Source: Nyssa sinensis (lineage: Eukaryota > Streptophyta > Magnoliopsida > Cornales > Nyssaceae). From it: a DNA stretch of 64,000 nt. Made by a program: the position numbers and the translations under genes. The stretch lies in the NCBI GenBank assembly GCA_008638375.1, contig CM018043.1, positions 35,419,981 to 35,483,980 of the forward strand. The letters run 5' to 3'. Below the pieces are notes generated by a model. The model was not told where the DNA came from and did not search any database. It was given only the letters and a program-made list of their open reading frames with translations. Of this stretch, positions 10,954 to 23,327 are shown piece by piece; position 1 is the first letter of the stretch, and each line of letters opens with the position of its first letter.

Positions 10954-13900
10954 CCAAACCTCAAATTAGGGCAAGGCTCCCATCCATCATCATCATCACC
11001 TTGAAAAATGTTAGGGAATAGGGTGAACTTCGAAAAGCCCAGTGAATAATTCCAATACTTTGTCATGGGTTTCAACTGGTAGTGGGTTAGTTATAAGAGA
11101 AGGTTCATATAAACATACACTACCAATTATACAATACTTCAGATACAGAAAACTGAATTCTTCAAAAAGGATAGTGTGAAGCATACAAGGCATTCAAGCT
11201 AGGCACGTACTTCAATAATCACAGAATACGAGAATTCTTCAAATCACATAGCATGATGCATTTTTAAAGCATTCAATAAGCATTTAATACGCAACAGACT
11301 TGATAAACATATGCAGAGTGGCCATTTGAAGATCAGGGAAATAATTTGAAATCCTTTCCATGAAAATAGAAGGATGTAAATTTCTTCATCTTCAAAACTT
11401 CAAAGGGTTATATAAAAACTCGTTTCAGATAATGGGGATTTTAAAACCTGCTACCATTTCTAAAAACCTTTTCATCTTTTCAATTTTTAACTCAAGGATC
11501 CGTTTCGAACCAAACCCCCTAATTTTACTTCTGAAGAGATCTCATGCTTGGGGGATCAGATCCTGCTACCGGGCATTCTTCTGAATTGAGAACTCGAAAG
11601 GAGCTCAATAATTTGCCGATGCTTATGCATCATTATCTTGCAAAAACGTGACTTCTTCATGAAATGCTTTTTATGAGCATTTAAAAATGTGACTTCTTCA
11701 TTGGATGCTTTTCAAAGAGCATCGAATTATGGCTTCTTCAAATAATTGCTTTTCATGAGCATTGAAAACATGATTTCTTCAAATATAAGCTTTTCATGAG
11801 TGTTTGAAATATGATTTTCAAATAGATGCTTCTCATGAGTATAAAAATATGGCTTCGATAAAAAGGGTGAATTTTCATGAGTATTTAAAGCATAGACAAT
11901 TTAACAGAGTTGCTTAAATACTTGGAGGACCATACTTGAAACAGTTAACACATGAGCTTCAGGAATTTAAATCACGATGCACAGGAATTTATTAAAGCAT
12001 AGACAGAGTAAAAACATTTAATTCAAGAGACATTTAATAAAACTGACAATTAAATGGACATGCAGAAAATAAATGTATCATTTGTCAAAAATATCAAGAA
12101 GTAAATTTGCATGCCATGTTAGAATTTATAAATGATTACGATAAAACACTGGAATATAAAGCATATAAATATGAGAATTTAGAATTTAAAATATGACAGA
12201 TATTTTCATAAAAACACTTCAGAATACTTGAACTTCAAATCACTTCAGGATCCATGGAGATTAAAACCTCCACTTCAAAGTACAAGATTACTCACCCTAG
12301 TTCTCCTAGGTCAGCACTACTGATGGGCTTTCCCTTTCCCTTTGAAATTTTTAAAAATCAAATTCATCAAGACTTCAATTAATTACTCATTTACTTCAAA
12401 TCATCTCTAATTGATGCTCTTCATTTAATCTTAGACTTGACGTATCCTAATTTCCTAAGATTGGTCTTACCGGTCTACTTGTGGTGATTTAATAAATTTT
12501 TATTTTTCACATGACTGGTATTTTGAACCTCACCGTTGGATTCGGAACGTCGAAGAAAGTCAATTTAGACATTCTCAGCTTTTTATTTGGCTTTGGGTAC
12601 ATCAGGGGTATTTTGGTAATTTATTTTTTCTTGCCCCGGACCTATCGTGGTCCTCAGAATGTTCTACATATCTTATACATAAATTTTTAAGTCTTTTGAA
12701 CTTCATTTGGTATCTGCTTTTGATTATAGGGATACATCGATCATTTCTCATTTTGTACGTTGACTGTCCTGGAGTCTTATTTAGCTCCTAAATTTTCATA
12801 ATTATGCTTATGACAATTAATTTTTGACCTTTGCTTGTATTTCTCATACTCAGGGGTATTTTGGTCATTTATATTTTATAACATTCTGACCCCGAATCAT
12901 TATTTAGTCATATATACAAGTTCACATTTATTTGGGCTTCTATTGGTATCAATTTCGTCCAATTTGGACTTCATATTGTATTAGGGGCATTTTGGTAATT
13001 TTACATCTTATGGTGGGACCACCCCGGATTCCTCAGATGTCCAATCTGACATTTCCATTGTGTTTAGAATGCCCAAAAATGTTAAAATAGCCTTTTTCGG
13101 ATCTTAATTTGAACTTTATTTGCTTCATTTATGGCTCAGGGGTAAAATAGTCATTTTACCCTATTTATAAAATAATTAAATTAATTATTTGATTATTAAA
13201 TTATTTTTCCAGGGGTATATTTGAAAGAATTTTCCAAATCTTGGGCCTTAGTAAAATTGCCCTAAACAGTGGGGGTTCAATTGCAATTCTCTAAAATATT
13301 TAAAATAAACCAAAGGGTTTATTTTATTCATAAATGAACCGGTCTACTATTCCACTGAACCAACCAGTTTGGCCGTTTCAATGTGTAATGCTGACGTCAT
13401 GATGACGTCAGCCCTAAATTTTAAATTTAAAATCTTCTTAACTAAACGACATAGTTTCACTTAAACCCATTTATGCGACGGGTCGGGTTCTTACCCGAAC
13501 CGACCCACCCACTGTTCATCTTCCTGCCGTCTTCTTCCCCCGTGTTGCCCTAATTTTCTGGTTTTCGAGTCTTCCAATTTTGTGCATTTCTGGGTGGTTT
13601 CGTCCTCTGTTTTTGGGTGGTATTGATCACTGAGGGTGAGGGAAACAGTTTGTCATCGGTTTCATGTCTCAAAACAGCCCAGAAGCCGAGTTCGAGCTCC
13701 AATAGTGGCGACTGTAAATCGCCTACCGCACGCTCATTTCTGTACCATTTCATGCGTGGCTTGGCCTGTCGTGTTCCTTAGGCTATGGCGGTCTGATGCA
13801 TGCTCTAAAAACAAGATCTAAAGCTTCATTGATGAAACTGGGTTATGAACTTGTGACCTGCTACCTTGGATTTCTAGGGCCTCTCTAGGCTATTGGGTCG

Positions 13901-14937
13901 CGGCTTGTGGGTTTTGGAATGCCCCTAATGTCTAGTTTAAGACATGATCAACCAAACTTGGTTTGGTCTTGGTGGTCTCAGACCTGCATTGTTGAAGGTC
14001 CAACAATGGCGGGTCTTCATGGTTTAGGGTTCTAGGGTTGGTTCAACGTCTAAAATTCATGCCTTATCCAGTTAACTATCCCTTAACGCCATGCATACAT
14101 TTAAAAAGGCCTAAACAGTTTGTAAAAATAAGAATTTCTAGAGAGAGAAAATGAGTGGTTTTCTGTTTTATACCTCCAAACAGTGCTCTCTTCCTTCTTC
14201 TAAGCTCAAATTGGTTTGGATTTAGTCTCCTGCAGTTCAGGCAGCCATGCAGGGAGCCCTCTCCCTTCTCCTTCTTCTTCTTCACCCTCCTTCTTCACTC
14301 TCTCTCTCTAACTCTCTTCCTCTCTCTCTACTTTCTCTCTCTACCCCAGACTTCACTTACACAAGTCTGATTTCTGAATTGAGGTTACACACACGCAATA
14401 GATAATTATATACCATATATTTTAATTAATTGTTTTGCTTTAAAAATATTTCTTTTGGTGCATGAAAGGCCATTGGCCAATTTGGGAGGTGGGGCCTTGT
14501 TACTTTATTCATATATACATATAATCTGCAATATAAGACACAATAAGTGAGCAGCCTAAGTGGCTACTTTTTGGGCTTTAAGACTTTGCCTATTTTGGGT
14601 CAAGGGTTCAAAACCCTTTGACCTCATATTTTAGTCCCCTTTTTGCTATTTTTCTCCCTTATGCCTTGTTTGGAATTTTGATTTATTTTAAATTTTTGTC
14701 AATATTCTCTTCTTGCATTTTCTTCATGTATTTGAATTTATTATTTGCTTCTTCACGAAATCGTAGTCTTAATTTTGGGATTTATTTTCTCGGAGTTGAC
14801 TTCATTATTTTAAGGTCTCGGAACTAGTTTTGATATTGTACTTTGTTTCCTGATTGGATTTTCTTAATCATTTGTTTTAAGGTCACTAATTAATAATTAG
14901 TGATTTAATTATTATTTAATCGGGTCGGGATGTTACA
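10954..14937 (-). mobile_element. Giant gypsy solo LTR C, main part
   Basis: Continuation of LTR C after the LTR B insertion; 10954-10958 is the second copy of the CCAAA duplication. The sense start is TGTAACATCCCGACCCG at 14937, followed outside by ATATA, the second target-site copy. Total LTR C length without B is about 4.37 kb. In sense order it has a GA-rich leader with an AG|GTAT donor (near 14172), a paired TGACGTCA motif (13392-13410), 'aggggtattttggtcattt' repeat units (12.5-13.2 kb) and a short exon with a KGKGK-coding stretch near 12335-12350. The first coding exon seen in A, E and H is missing. Confidence 0.85.
13392..13410. promoter_or_regulatory. Paired TGACGTCA motif in LTR C
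   Basis: Perfect TGACGTCA at 13392-13399 and 13403-13410, with the same 11-bp start-to-start spacing as in LTR A although the three spacer bases differ. LTR E keeps one of the two (35825-35832), and its partner is degraded. Confidence 0.45.
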
Positions 14938-14942
14938 ATATA

Positions 14943-16260
14943 TATAAGCACATACATTAGCATGAATGTAAATAAACAGTAAAATAATTTTTGCTCTCAT
15001 GAATGCATAGTGGTATCCTCAAGCCACTATCAAGGAATGCATTGGAACATAACCTTGTAAACAACACGCTCCGTGGGAATGAAAATGTCATTCATATGAT
15101 TAGGAGGACCATTATATCCTATATGATTTCACTATCTAGACATCTCATGTCAAATGAAACATAACTTCCAATATCCTTTGGTCTTCAAAAGACAATGATA
15201 GACTCCGTAGGGAGAATAGCATTCCCTTTTGATCAAGTGTATATCATCATCTCAAATAAAAAGACAACCGTTGCAAGTAGTGTCCCCGTGGAGAGACCAC
15301 CTTCACCCCATCTCTTTCTGTTCTATCCTAAGAGGTCCATACTTGTAACCAACTAGATAGTTACCCTGCGTGTAGAGGACACTCGAAGATGGCTCACGGC
15401 ACATATTTTTGTCTTACTATGGGCCGATGATGGAAGACCGTGGGAGCTTTCTTAAAGCATCCCTCTCCCACTTATTTTTATAAATTGAGGATCTTTATTA
15501 TAAAACACATGCATAATTATATTAACCTATTCATGGATCAAAATTAATCATATGATTTTATGAAAATAAACATGCAAGCATAAAATTAAAATTATCTCTC
15601 ATGGCCAACAAAAATTTTTGACAGCAGACTCTGTACTTCTATTGGTCTTCTTGATGGCTCCCATCCTCTAGCTCCTTCTTCAGAAATAAAATAAATACAT
15701 TAATAACCTATACCCACATACGTGAGCTAACATTTAATCTAAAAGTAAAAATTAAAAATTAATGAGCTAGGGAAACCAATGGAGCTTGCCAATTCGCGGG
15801 AAAACTTTTCAAGTCCATTGCCCTTTACAATTGTCTCAAAACCAATTAAATTACATAATTCCTAATGGCCAGCCATGAGAGATGGGATACATCCATTCAC
15901 ATAAATGAACCATTCAAATATGAGAAATAAAATATTAAAGCATTTAAATATGTGGTTAATCATATACATCACCCATGTATATTTTAGAGCGTACAAAGAT
16001 TTAATCCATGTATCCAAGAACCCGTATAGGTCAAGTCCCACTTAACCTATAATTTATATAATTTTAAATTCAAATACCCATATGTATCAAATATCCATAA
16101 TATAAAAATATGGATAAATAAAAAATAAAAGTTGAGCCCATTAATTTTACCCAAATAATTTAGTAAAACTAATTTTTAATCAACATGAACATCCAATACC
16201 CATGAACTAAAATATTTGATTTATAAAAAATATATAATATAATATAATATCAAATATTTT
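14943..16260 (-). mobile_element. Probable 5' leader of the copia element interrupted by LTR C
   Basis: The stretch continues directly from the copia gag side across LTR C (target duplication ATATA), so it should be the upstream part of the same copia copy. It has no convincing open frame. It shows phrases such as 'cgctccgtgggaatgaaaatg' and 'gggagaatagcattccc', which resemble non-coding leaders of plant copia elements. I could not find an initiator-Met primer-binding site or LTR ends, so the boundary with the next segment is not fixed. The assignment rests on position. Confidence 0.4.
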
Positions 16261-16278
16261 ATATATATTACATATTGC

Positions 16279-16652
16279 CATGGCAACCACTGCAAGGGTC
16301 CGGCCAAGTTAAGAAGCCTCGACTTCGGTGAGCGAAACAGTTACCTTAAGGGCGTCATCACCGAAATCATTCACGATCCCGGTCGGGGCGCCCCTTTAGC
16401 TCGAGTCACCTTCTGCCACCCCTTCCCCTACAAGCACCAAAGGAGCTCTTCGTCGCCGCCGAGGGCATGTACACTGGCCAATTCATATACTGTGGTAAGA
16501 AGGCCAATCTCATCGTTGGCAACGTCCTCCTGCTGAGATCTATACCTGAATGTGCTGTTGTCTGTAACGTTGAACACCATGTAGGTGATCGTGTGGTATT
16601 CGCTAGAGCTTCTGGTGATTTCGCTATTATGATCAACCATAACCCAGATAAT
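16279..16652 (+). pseudogene. RPL8: Fragment of cytosolic ribosomal protein L8 (uL2)
   Basis: The translation matches the N-terminal half of eukaryotic uL2/RPL8, a core protein of the 60S subunit near the peptidyl-transferase centre. Recognisable blocks are [56 protein letters not shown] and [12 protein letters not shown], ending at HNPDN. About 125 of the usual 260 or so residues are covered; the start and the C-terminal half are absent. A one-base deletion at about 16438-16443 (CAAAGGAGCTC, where an extra base is expected) breaks the frame, so this is a pseudogene. It is wedged between the copia leader and the remains of LTR D. It ends just before GGTATG and an AT/GT-rich tract, which could be an exon end; that would favour a genomic rather than a processed copy. 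Confidence 0.85.
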
Positions 16653-16749
16653 ATGGGTATGTATATATATGTATGTACTGGTATATATACATATATATAT
16701 ATATACATATACATATAGAGATGTGTGTGTAAAGGTGTGTGGATGTATA

Positions 16750-17304
16750 TAGGGGCGTCAATTTTTAACACGACACGACACGACAACATGACTCGAATAC
16801 GACACAAAGTTAACGGGTTTGGGTTTAGCATAAATGGGTTTGGGTCATAAACGGGTTGACACGTATAACACGATTAATAAACAAGTCGGGTTTGGGTTTT
16901 ACTAATGTGAACCCGTTTAACACGACTTAACACGTTTAATTATAAAATATATTATGAGTTAAGATAATTCATCTCACATCAAATATTTATCAAGGTTTTG
17001 AGGTTTTTTATTTATAGAAGAGGTTTCTACTTTGATTTGGCTCATATCCAAAGTTACTAAACTTGAAAATTATCTATACATATTAAAAGATAGGTAAATT
17101 TTTTTATTTAAAAAATAAAAAAATTAAAATAAACAGGTTAAATGTGTCGACACAGTGTAACCTATTTAATAAAGGGGTTGCGTTTGGGTTTTGAAACTTG
17201 ACGCAATTAGTTAATAGTGTTGGGTTTGGGTTCACACATATTTTTGAATATGTATGCCTTGACATGACCCAAACACGACACGATAACATGAATTGACACC
17301 CTTA
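16750..17304. mobile_element. hAT-type MITE (about 555 bp)
   Basis: The left end is TAGGGGCGTCAATTTTTAA and the right end, read inward, is TAAGGGTGTCAATTCATG. These are imperfect terminal inverted repeats of the GGGTGTCAA type common in plant hAT MITEs. The flanks are gATGTATA (16742-16749) and cATGTATA (17305-17312), an 8-bp target duplication with one mismatch, the hAT size. The interior is rich in 'acacgacacgac' and 'gggtttgggttt' and has no coding capacity. Confidence 0.75.
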
Positions 17305-18598
17305 CATGTATATATGTGTAATGTACAATATACGATTGTATAAATGTGTGGATATATGTGTATAAGTGTGTGTATATGCGTGTATGTTATATATATATAT
17401 GTATATATATATATACAGGTGCAGCAGTGTGTGTATGGGCATATATATGCATGTGTGAGTGATAAATATGCATGGTGTGTGTGTATGCATGTATGTCGGT
17501 TATGTGTGGTGTGTGTATAATATATATACATATATATATAACTGTGCTGACATAAGCTAAGTATATATATTATATAATATACAAATATCATATATATACA
17601 AAATATCAAAGAATTAAAAATAGAAAAGAAAGGAAAATATTAGGATTAACAGAGAGAGAGAGAGAGAGAAGGAAGGGCGACAGAAGAAGGGAGATATTTT
17701 TGTGTAAGTGTGTGTGTGTGTATATAGCTTATATATATATATATATATATATATATGCATGCACTGCATGTAGTAGAAATAAAGAAAAGAAACAAAGGAA
17801 AAAGAATAGAGAAGAAGAAGGAGAAAATGAAGAGAAGTGGGAGAAAAAACTGAAGCAATCAGAGGTAAGTTCTTTATATTTTTTTCAAGTTTTGTTTAAG
17901 TTTTAGAAATTTAACTTCACATGTATACTCTGTAAGAATAGTAGATGTTAATTTAGAAGGGAAACAAGGTCGGGCAGACCTAAAAAACCAAGGAAAATAG
18001 CAAACCCATCATTGATGAGCTTCAAAGCTTAGACCTGAACCAACCTCTGTAAAACCCAAATCCATTGCTTAAACCTTAAACTAGATGTCACAAGGATTAT
18101 GAAAACCCTAGACCGCGACAAAAAATCCATGGAAATGACCTCTAAACCTTGAGTTGCAGGTCACAACCAATAGACCCATCTCCCCAAAATGAACATCAAA
18201 TGTGAATTAGAGAATGGGGAATTACTCCCCATGATGTAAGGATCATGATAGGCCAAACCTTGGCCATTTTCATGAAGAAATGGGCATTTACTAGAAAAAA
18301 TACCGAAATCACCATGGATGCTCAACCAAGCTTTTTAGCTCACCTCGATGTCCCAAACCAATGCCAAAATGACTTCCATGATCTTAGGAGTCCATAGGAA
18401 CAAATCGTAGGTGAAACGGAGTCCTAGAACTCCACGAAATAGAGAAAGAAGAAAATTGTAAATTAGGGCAACAGTGTCGTGTAGGGTGACGAAGATGATG
18501 AACAATAAAAATGACACGGCGTCGTTTTGAATCCTGCGTAAGTAAGACTACGTCGTTTCAATCTTGTTTCAAGTTTTTTAAAAAAGTCTGATTTAGAT

Positions 18599-18810
18599 TG
18601 TTTGGCAACAGGTGTAGGCAATTGATTTAAAACACACGACTGGAACAAGGATATCCTATCCCCATTTAAACCCTCTATCCGTTGTTTGGCCTCAGAATTG
18701 CTTGAAAAATAAAGGGGGTTGCTGCCCCCAAGAGTAGAACTCCAGACCACTGAAGCGTGTGGGCACTTAACCCCCATACGCGGACCACCGTGCCACTAAG
18801 GCACGTGTGG
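18599..18810 (-). repeat. tRNA/SINE-like module in LTR D (antisense)
   Basis: On the minus strand the module has an A-box-like TGGCACGGTGG (18785-18795) and a degenerate B box (18732-18749). The following body includes 'ggataggatatcc' and 'ccaaacaacgg' motifs. The same order recurs in LTRs G, H, J and L, always antisense to the LTR. It is best read as an old SINE fixed in the LTR ancestor. Confidence 0.45.
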
Positions 18811-19814
18811 TTACATTTACCCGAAATAATATATAATATTATTTAAGTTAATTAATTAAATATTGTACATATTTTTGATACTTGAATAAATTAAATAAAT
18901 AGTATATTTTTAGTATCTCGGGCATTCTAAAACCAATGGAAAGGTTCGTTTCATGAGACAGGTCTCGAAAAATTAAGACCCATAAAAGTGTCAAATTACT
19001 ATATTGCCCAAAGATAAATTGAGATCCATAAAAGCCTAAACCTATTTTCTTCAACGTTCCGGACTCAATAGTAGAGTCCATTCTCCCAAATAATACACCT
19101 AAAATATCAATGTATGAAATTGATTAATTTTAGGGCATTAGGCTACAAGTAACATTAAACTGAGAACTGTTTACTGAATGAATAGGGACTTCGAAAGGAA
19201 AAAGGAAAAGTGACCAATTACTGAGAAAGAACAAACTGTTAGAGGTCAGCAAATCTCAAAACTCTTACATGTGGTACTCTCAGCCATGATTATTTCTTTT
19301 ACTGCCAAGGTTATACTCTTATATGTACCCAATGTTATTGGTTCCACAATTTGATGTTTATTCTATCTTATGGACTTTATTGAGCATTTGACCACTATAT
19401 CTTGATCATGATTGCTTATACATTTTTATGCAAATAAACCCGGTCTCTTGCTTACGGTTTTTCCTAGCCATGATTATTCTTTACTACCAAAGTTGTACTC
19501 GTATACGTACCTGATGCTTATTGTTTCCACAATGTGATACTTGTTCTATATTGTGGACATTATTTGACTATTATATCTTGATCATGAATGTTGTGCACTT
19601 TGTACCATGCCTTGAAGGGTTAATTGTTATGTTCTCACTATTGATGATATTTCATATAGATACACTCTTCATGGAACTATGATAATCATGATATATTATG
19701 AATACCGGGAGTTGTGCTCAGTCACAATATCCATCCGATGCTTTTATTGGACCTATGGGTCGAAGTCCATAAATGAAACTATGATAAATAATGGCATTAT
19801 ATACGCACTAAAAT

Positions 19815-19985
19815 TTGATGGCATAAAGAAATGCAATGAGTATTGATGGCGTATAAATACGCAATGAGTTTTGATGGCGTAAAGAAAAGCAATGAGTATT
19901 GATGGTGTAAAGAAACGCAATGAGTTTTGATGACGTAAAGAAAACGCAATGAGTATTGATGGCGTAAAGAAATGCAATGAGTATT
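19815..19985 (+). repeat. 28-bp minisatellite (6 units) in LTR D
   Basis: Units of the type 'gatggcgtaaagaaa' plus 'gcaatgagtatt' start at 19817, 19845, 19873, 19901, 19929 and 19958 (spacings 28, 28, 28, 28, 29). Because the unit length is not a multiple of three, open frames across it on the minus strand are probably fortuitous. Confidence 0.85.
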
Positions 19986-20631
19986 ATTCGAGGATGTGCC
20001 AAGCCCTGAATAGAATATGCATCAAAAATATTTATTGATATCATATCTTTTATTGAATTCATAGAATGATCATATTTTCCTTATGAATGATCATATGTTT
20101 TGAAAGCGTATCCATTGGCTTACGATTGCTTATCTTATGATTGTGATATTCTATTCTATTGGCTATTATGACATTCTATTCCTGATTGGGTATTATGGCA
20201 TTCTATTTTATGACTGGCTATCATTTTATCATATACGTCCTTCTCTATATTAACCCTGACCCTATGGTAGAGATGGGAATTTACTTACTAAGCTTTGTTA
20301 ACTCATTTAGATTTACTTATTTGTTTCAGGAAGGGACGCTGTGAGTAAGCAGTAGGAGCTTATGAGCAACAGGAAAGCATTTTGAAAAATGTAATAGAGA
20401 TGATGTCATAGTTCTCCCATGTATTCACCACCTAAGGGTGATGTAATGTTGGTTCCTGTTTGATATATGTAGAACCTTATTATGACTATTTTGAATTTTG
20501 TTGTATAACTATTTTAAATTTTTATGTTACACATTGATATCACTGATATAGTCAAATAAAAAAAGTAGGGACGGCCAAAGGGTCGGCCCCGCGATTCCAA
20601 ATTCGCATTGGCTGGGTTTCGGGTCGTGACA

Positions 20632-20899
20632 TAATAGCTACTACTTCATTCTTAGTCATTAAGTGACTCGAATTCCTAAATATTGTTGCCTACACTATCC
20701 TATCTAGCGGCCCTCTTCATCATCCATCGACCTTTTGGGACAATGGGGGTCCTAATGATAAAAAGGTTCCAACTTAGTACTTCCACTCTCCGAACAATCC
20801 TTATCTTTCTCCTTTCTACCTATTTCCTCCATGCTTGGTCATCAATAACTTATTCCTTAATTCGTTGCATCGATTCACAAGTTTTTGGGTCCTGTGACA
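20632..20899. other. Unassigned stretch between LTRs D and L
   Basis: No gene or known element is recognisable. It follows LTR D and precedes sequence that matches the middle of a minus-sense LTR. It could be host sequence or the non-coding interior of an older element. Confidence 0.3.
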
Positions 20900-22032
20900 G
20901 TAATTAGTATTCATTAATTATTGTTTTAAGAGCACATTTCTTAATGACTTATACTTTATGGACCTTAGTTGCTCAAACGGACTCCAGTACTAAGTCCAGA
21001 ATATCTAAAAATGCTTAAGTATGAAGTTTTGTAATTTTTGAAATCCATTTGATTACCCGAACTAAGATTGTAAAGTTTTGTAGAAAGGGTCCCTCAATCT
21101 TCTTTTATATTTTTAGAAAATCGATTTGCTAAAATTGACCCTACCATTGGGTCTAAAATGTCAAAAAATGTTAAGATATGTATTTTTACTAGTCATTGGG
21201 GTTCAATTGGAAACTTAATTAATACATTAGGACATAATTAGAATTATCTCAGTTTGTCCATTTATATTTTTTGGGATCTAATTTCACACATCAGACTCCG
21301 TCATTGAGTCTGAAATGTCGATAAATGCTAGGGTGGAGACCCCTTTCATTTTATTTGGACGTACATAGCATTTAATTAAATTAATTTAATTAATCTAATT
21401 AACTAATTAATTTCATAATATATATTTATTATGTTAAATAAATACACAGGGTGGTTAGTGACTTATTGGTAGCCACTAAGCCTAGAGGTTCTTGCGGCTT
21501 GGTGGTCTTGGGTTTGATTTTTAGGGACAACAGGTTCCTTACCCCTTTTTTTCTACGTTTTCCTCAATCAAACAATAGACGAGGAACAAACTAGGGATAG
21601 GATATCCCAAGTCCAAATATGTTTATTAAATCAGGCTTATTCCCAGTTACCAAATAACCTTTTTTTTAAATTAAAAATATTTAAATATTTCTCAAAAATG
21701 GCGTAGTTTCATTTACCCTTACTACACCTGAGTGGATTTCGACCTAAAGTTGAAATCGACCCAGATCCGATGACCCTGTTATTGTTCAACGTCTTCCTCA
21801 AGACGATGAACAGTAACCATAACCCTAAAAATTCTTGCTTCATTTTTCATGCATTTTGTGTTGCGATCTTCATCTATTTTCAAAAGGTATGAGTTTCTAG
21901 AAGCAAATCAAGACCTTCGGCTTTGATTTAGGGATTAAAATAGTCTCAATGGTCTCTGTTTAGAGTTCGATAACTAAACCTGTAACTCCATTATAAAGGC
22001 TCATTTTTTAACCTTTTTGCCTCAGGTTTGTG
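20900..22032 (-). mobile_element. Partial giant gypsy LTR L
   Basis: Blocks such as 'ggactccagtactaagtcc' and 'accattgggtctaaaatgtc' occur in minus-sense order, as in LTRs A and C. A degenerate tRNA-like module follows at about 21450-21535, then 'gggataggatatccc', then a 'gacccagatccgatgaccc' and 'gaacagtaaccataaccctaaa' region like that of A. Neither LTR end is present; it is interrupted on the right by LTR K. Confidence 0.55.
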
Positions 22033-22670
22033 CCACATCCCAGAACCCACCCTACGTGGATTAAGGAGAATAACTGGCCAAATAGGCACCTCGCCAATAC
22101 ACTAACCCTTTTGCAACGTATTGATGATGTGTCTACCCGAAGGTCTCTTAAAATGTCCAAATAAATTGAATTCTGTTATACAATTCGTGCAGTGAAAATT
22201 TGTGTCTATAAAAAAAAATTAAATGTAATCTTACTTGGTAGAGCATAACTAAAAATTTACATCTGAGTTATAACTACATGAGCCCATAAGTTCATTGCAC
22301 AAGAATATCTAACTATTACATCAGTGATAACATTATATATGTATTGTTCTTTCCTAAATCATTACATCACTATGGTGTCTATTGCTTCAGGTTGATACCT
22401 CCATGATTGGGATACCAACCTTCCTTTAGCTAGAGTCTCTATGTTCATTCTCACTTACTTGCATCTACATCTGTAACCTCTTCGTCCTTCTTGAAAACTA
22501 CAGGGTAAAACCCTATGAGCTTATTAAAAAGCTCATGAGTAACTCCAGTCCCCTGTTATGAGTTTCTAGAAACCCATTTATAAATATTTAAAGCTTTCAT
22601 AAAACATTATGTCTTTCATAAAGCATTCATGTCCTTCATAAAACATTCATGTCTTTCATAAAGCATTCAT
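22033..22670 (-). mobile_element. Partial giant gypsy LTR K (sense-end part)
   Basis: Starts TGCCACATCCCAGAACCCACC, a one-base variant of the LTR A sense end, and continues with 'aactggccaaataggcacc' and 'aaaagctcatgagtaactcc'. It loses similarity at about 22670, where plus-sense LTR F sequence begins. Confidence 0.5.
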
Positions 22671-23327
22671 GAATAGTGGTTAAGGAAATCTTTACTTGGA
22701 ATCTACTGGCATCTATTGTTACACACTTTGATGATAGGCTATTGGCTACTATGATATTCTATTCTATTAGCTATTGTGATATTCTATTGGCTATTATAAC
22801 ATTCTATTCTATTGGCTATTGTAACATTCTATTGGCCATTGTGACATTCTATTCTATTCCATCGGTTATTGTGGAATTCTATTTCCTGACTGGTTATCAT
22901 GCTATCATATCCTTGCTTATCTTGGACTATGTTCTTTTCTACACTAACCTAACTCATGGCAAAGCAAAAGGAATTTACTTAGTGAGCTTTGTTAGCTCAT
23001 TCAGACTTACATGTTTATTTCAAGAAGGGATGCTGCAAGTAGACGGTAGGAGCTTGCAAGCAATAGAGGACATTTTGAGAAATGTAATAGAAATGATCAG
23101 TACAGTTTTTAGCTCTCCCATGTATTCACCACCTAGAGGTGATCTAAATGTTGGTTTTCCTTTTTGATATATAGAACCTTATTATGACTCCCGCTGTTTA
23201 ACTGTTAATTTATTTCATTACACATTGTTATTACTGATACAATAAAAAAAAAAAAAGAGTTAGGGACGGCCTAGAAGGTCGCCCCGCGATCCCAAATTCG
23301 CATAGGGCGGGTTTTCGAGTCGTGACA
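22671..23327 (+). mobile_element. Partial giant gypsy LTR F (sense-end part)
   Basis: Matches the tail of LTR D: short repeats of 'attctattggctattgtg', 'ggaatttacttagtgagctt', 'tcccatgtattcaccacct', then CGGGTTTTCGAGTCGTGACA ending at 23327. It directly abuts the reverse transcriptase of the Tekay-like element and so truncates that element. The 5' part and a matching target duplication (right flank accta) were not found. Confidence 0.65.

Larger units (their letters stand above)
17313..20631 (+). mobile_element. Giant gypsy LTR D (5' end not found)
   Basis: The sense end is clear: GGGTTTCGGGTCGTGACA ends at 20631. Internal landmarks agree with the other copies: an AT/GT microsatellite, a GA tract (17645-17668), an AG|GTAAG donor at about 17862, repeat units with 'ggcattctaaaaccaatgg', and a tail with 'tttacttactaagctttgttaactca' that defines a second subfamily (D, F, G, J). 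No TGTAAYACCC start is seen, so the 5' end is lost, perhaps where the L8 fragment and MITE lie. It contains an antisense tRNA-like module and a 28-bp minisatellite. Confidence 0.7.

Noticed and set aside
16406..16831. 141-codon minus-strand frame
   Set aside because: It is the shadow of the L8 pseudogene and of the AT/GT microsatellite on the opposite strand.
22676..23167. 163-codon plus-strand frame
   Set aside because: It crosses short AT-rich repeats ('attctattggctattgtg') and the LTR F tail, with no recognisable domain and no counterpart frame kept in LTR D.
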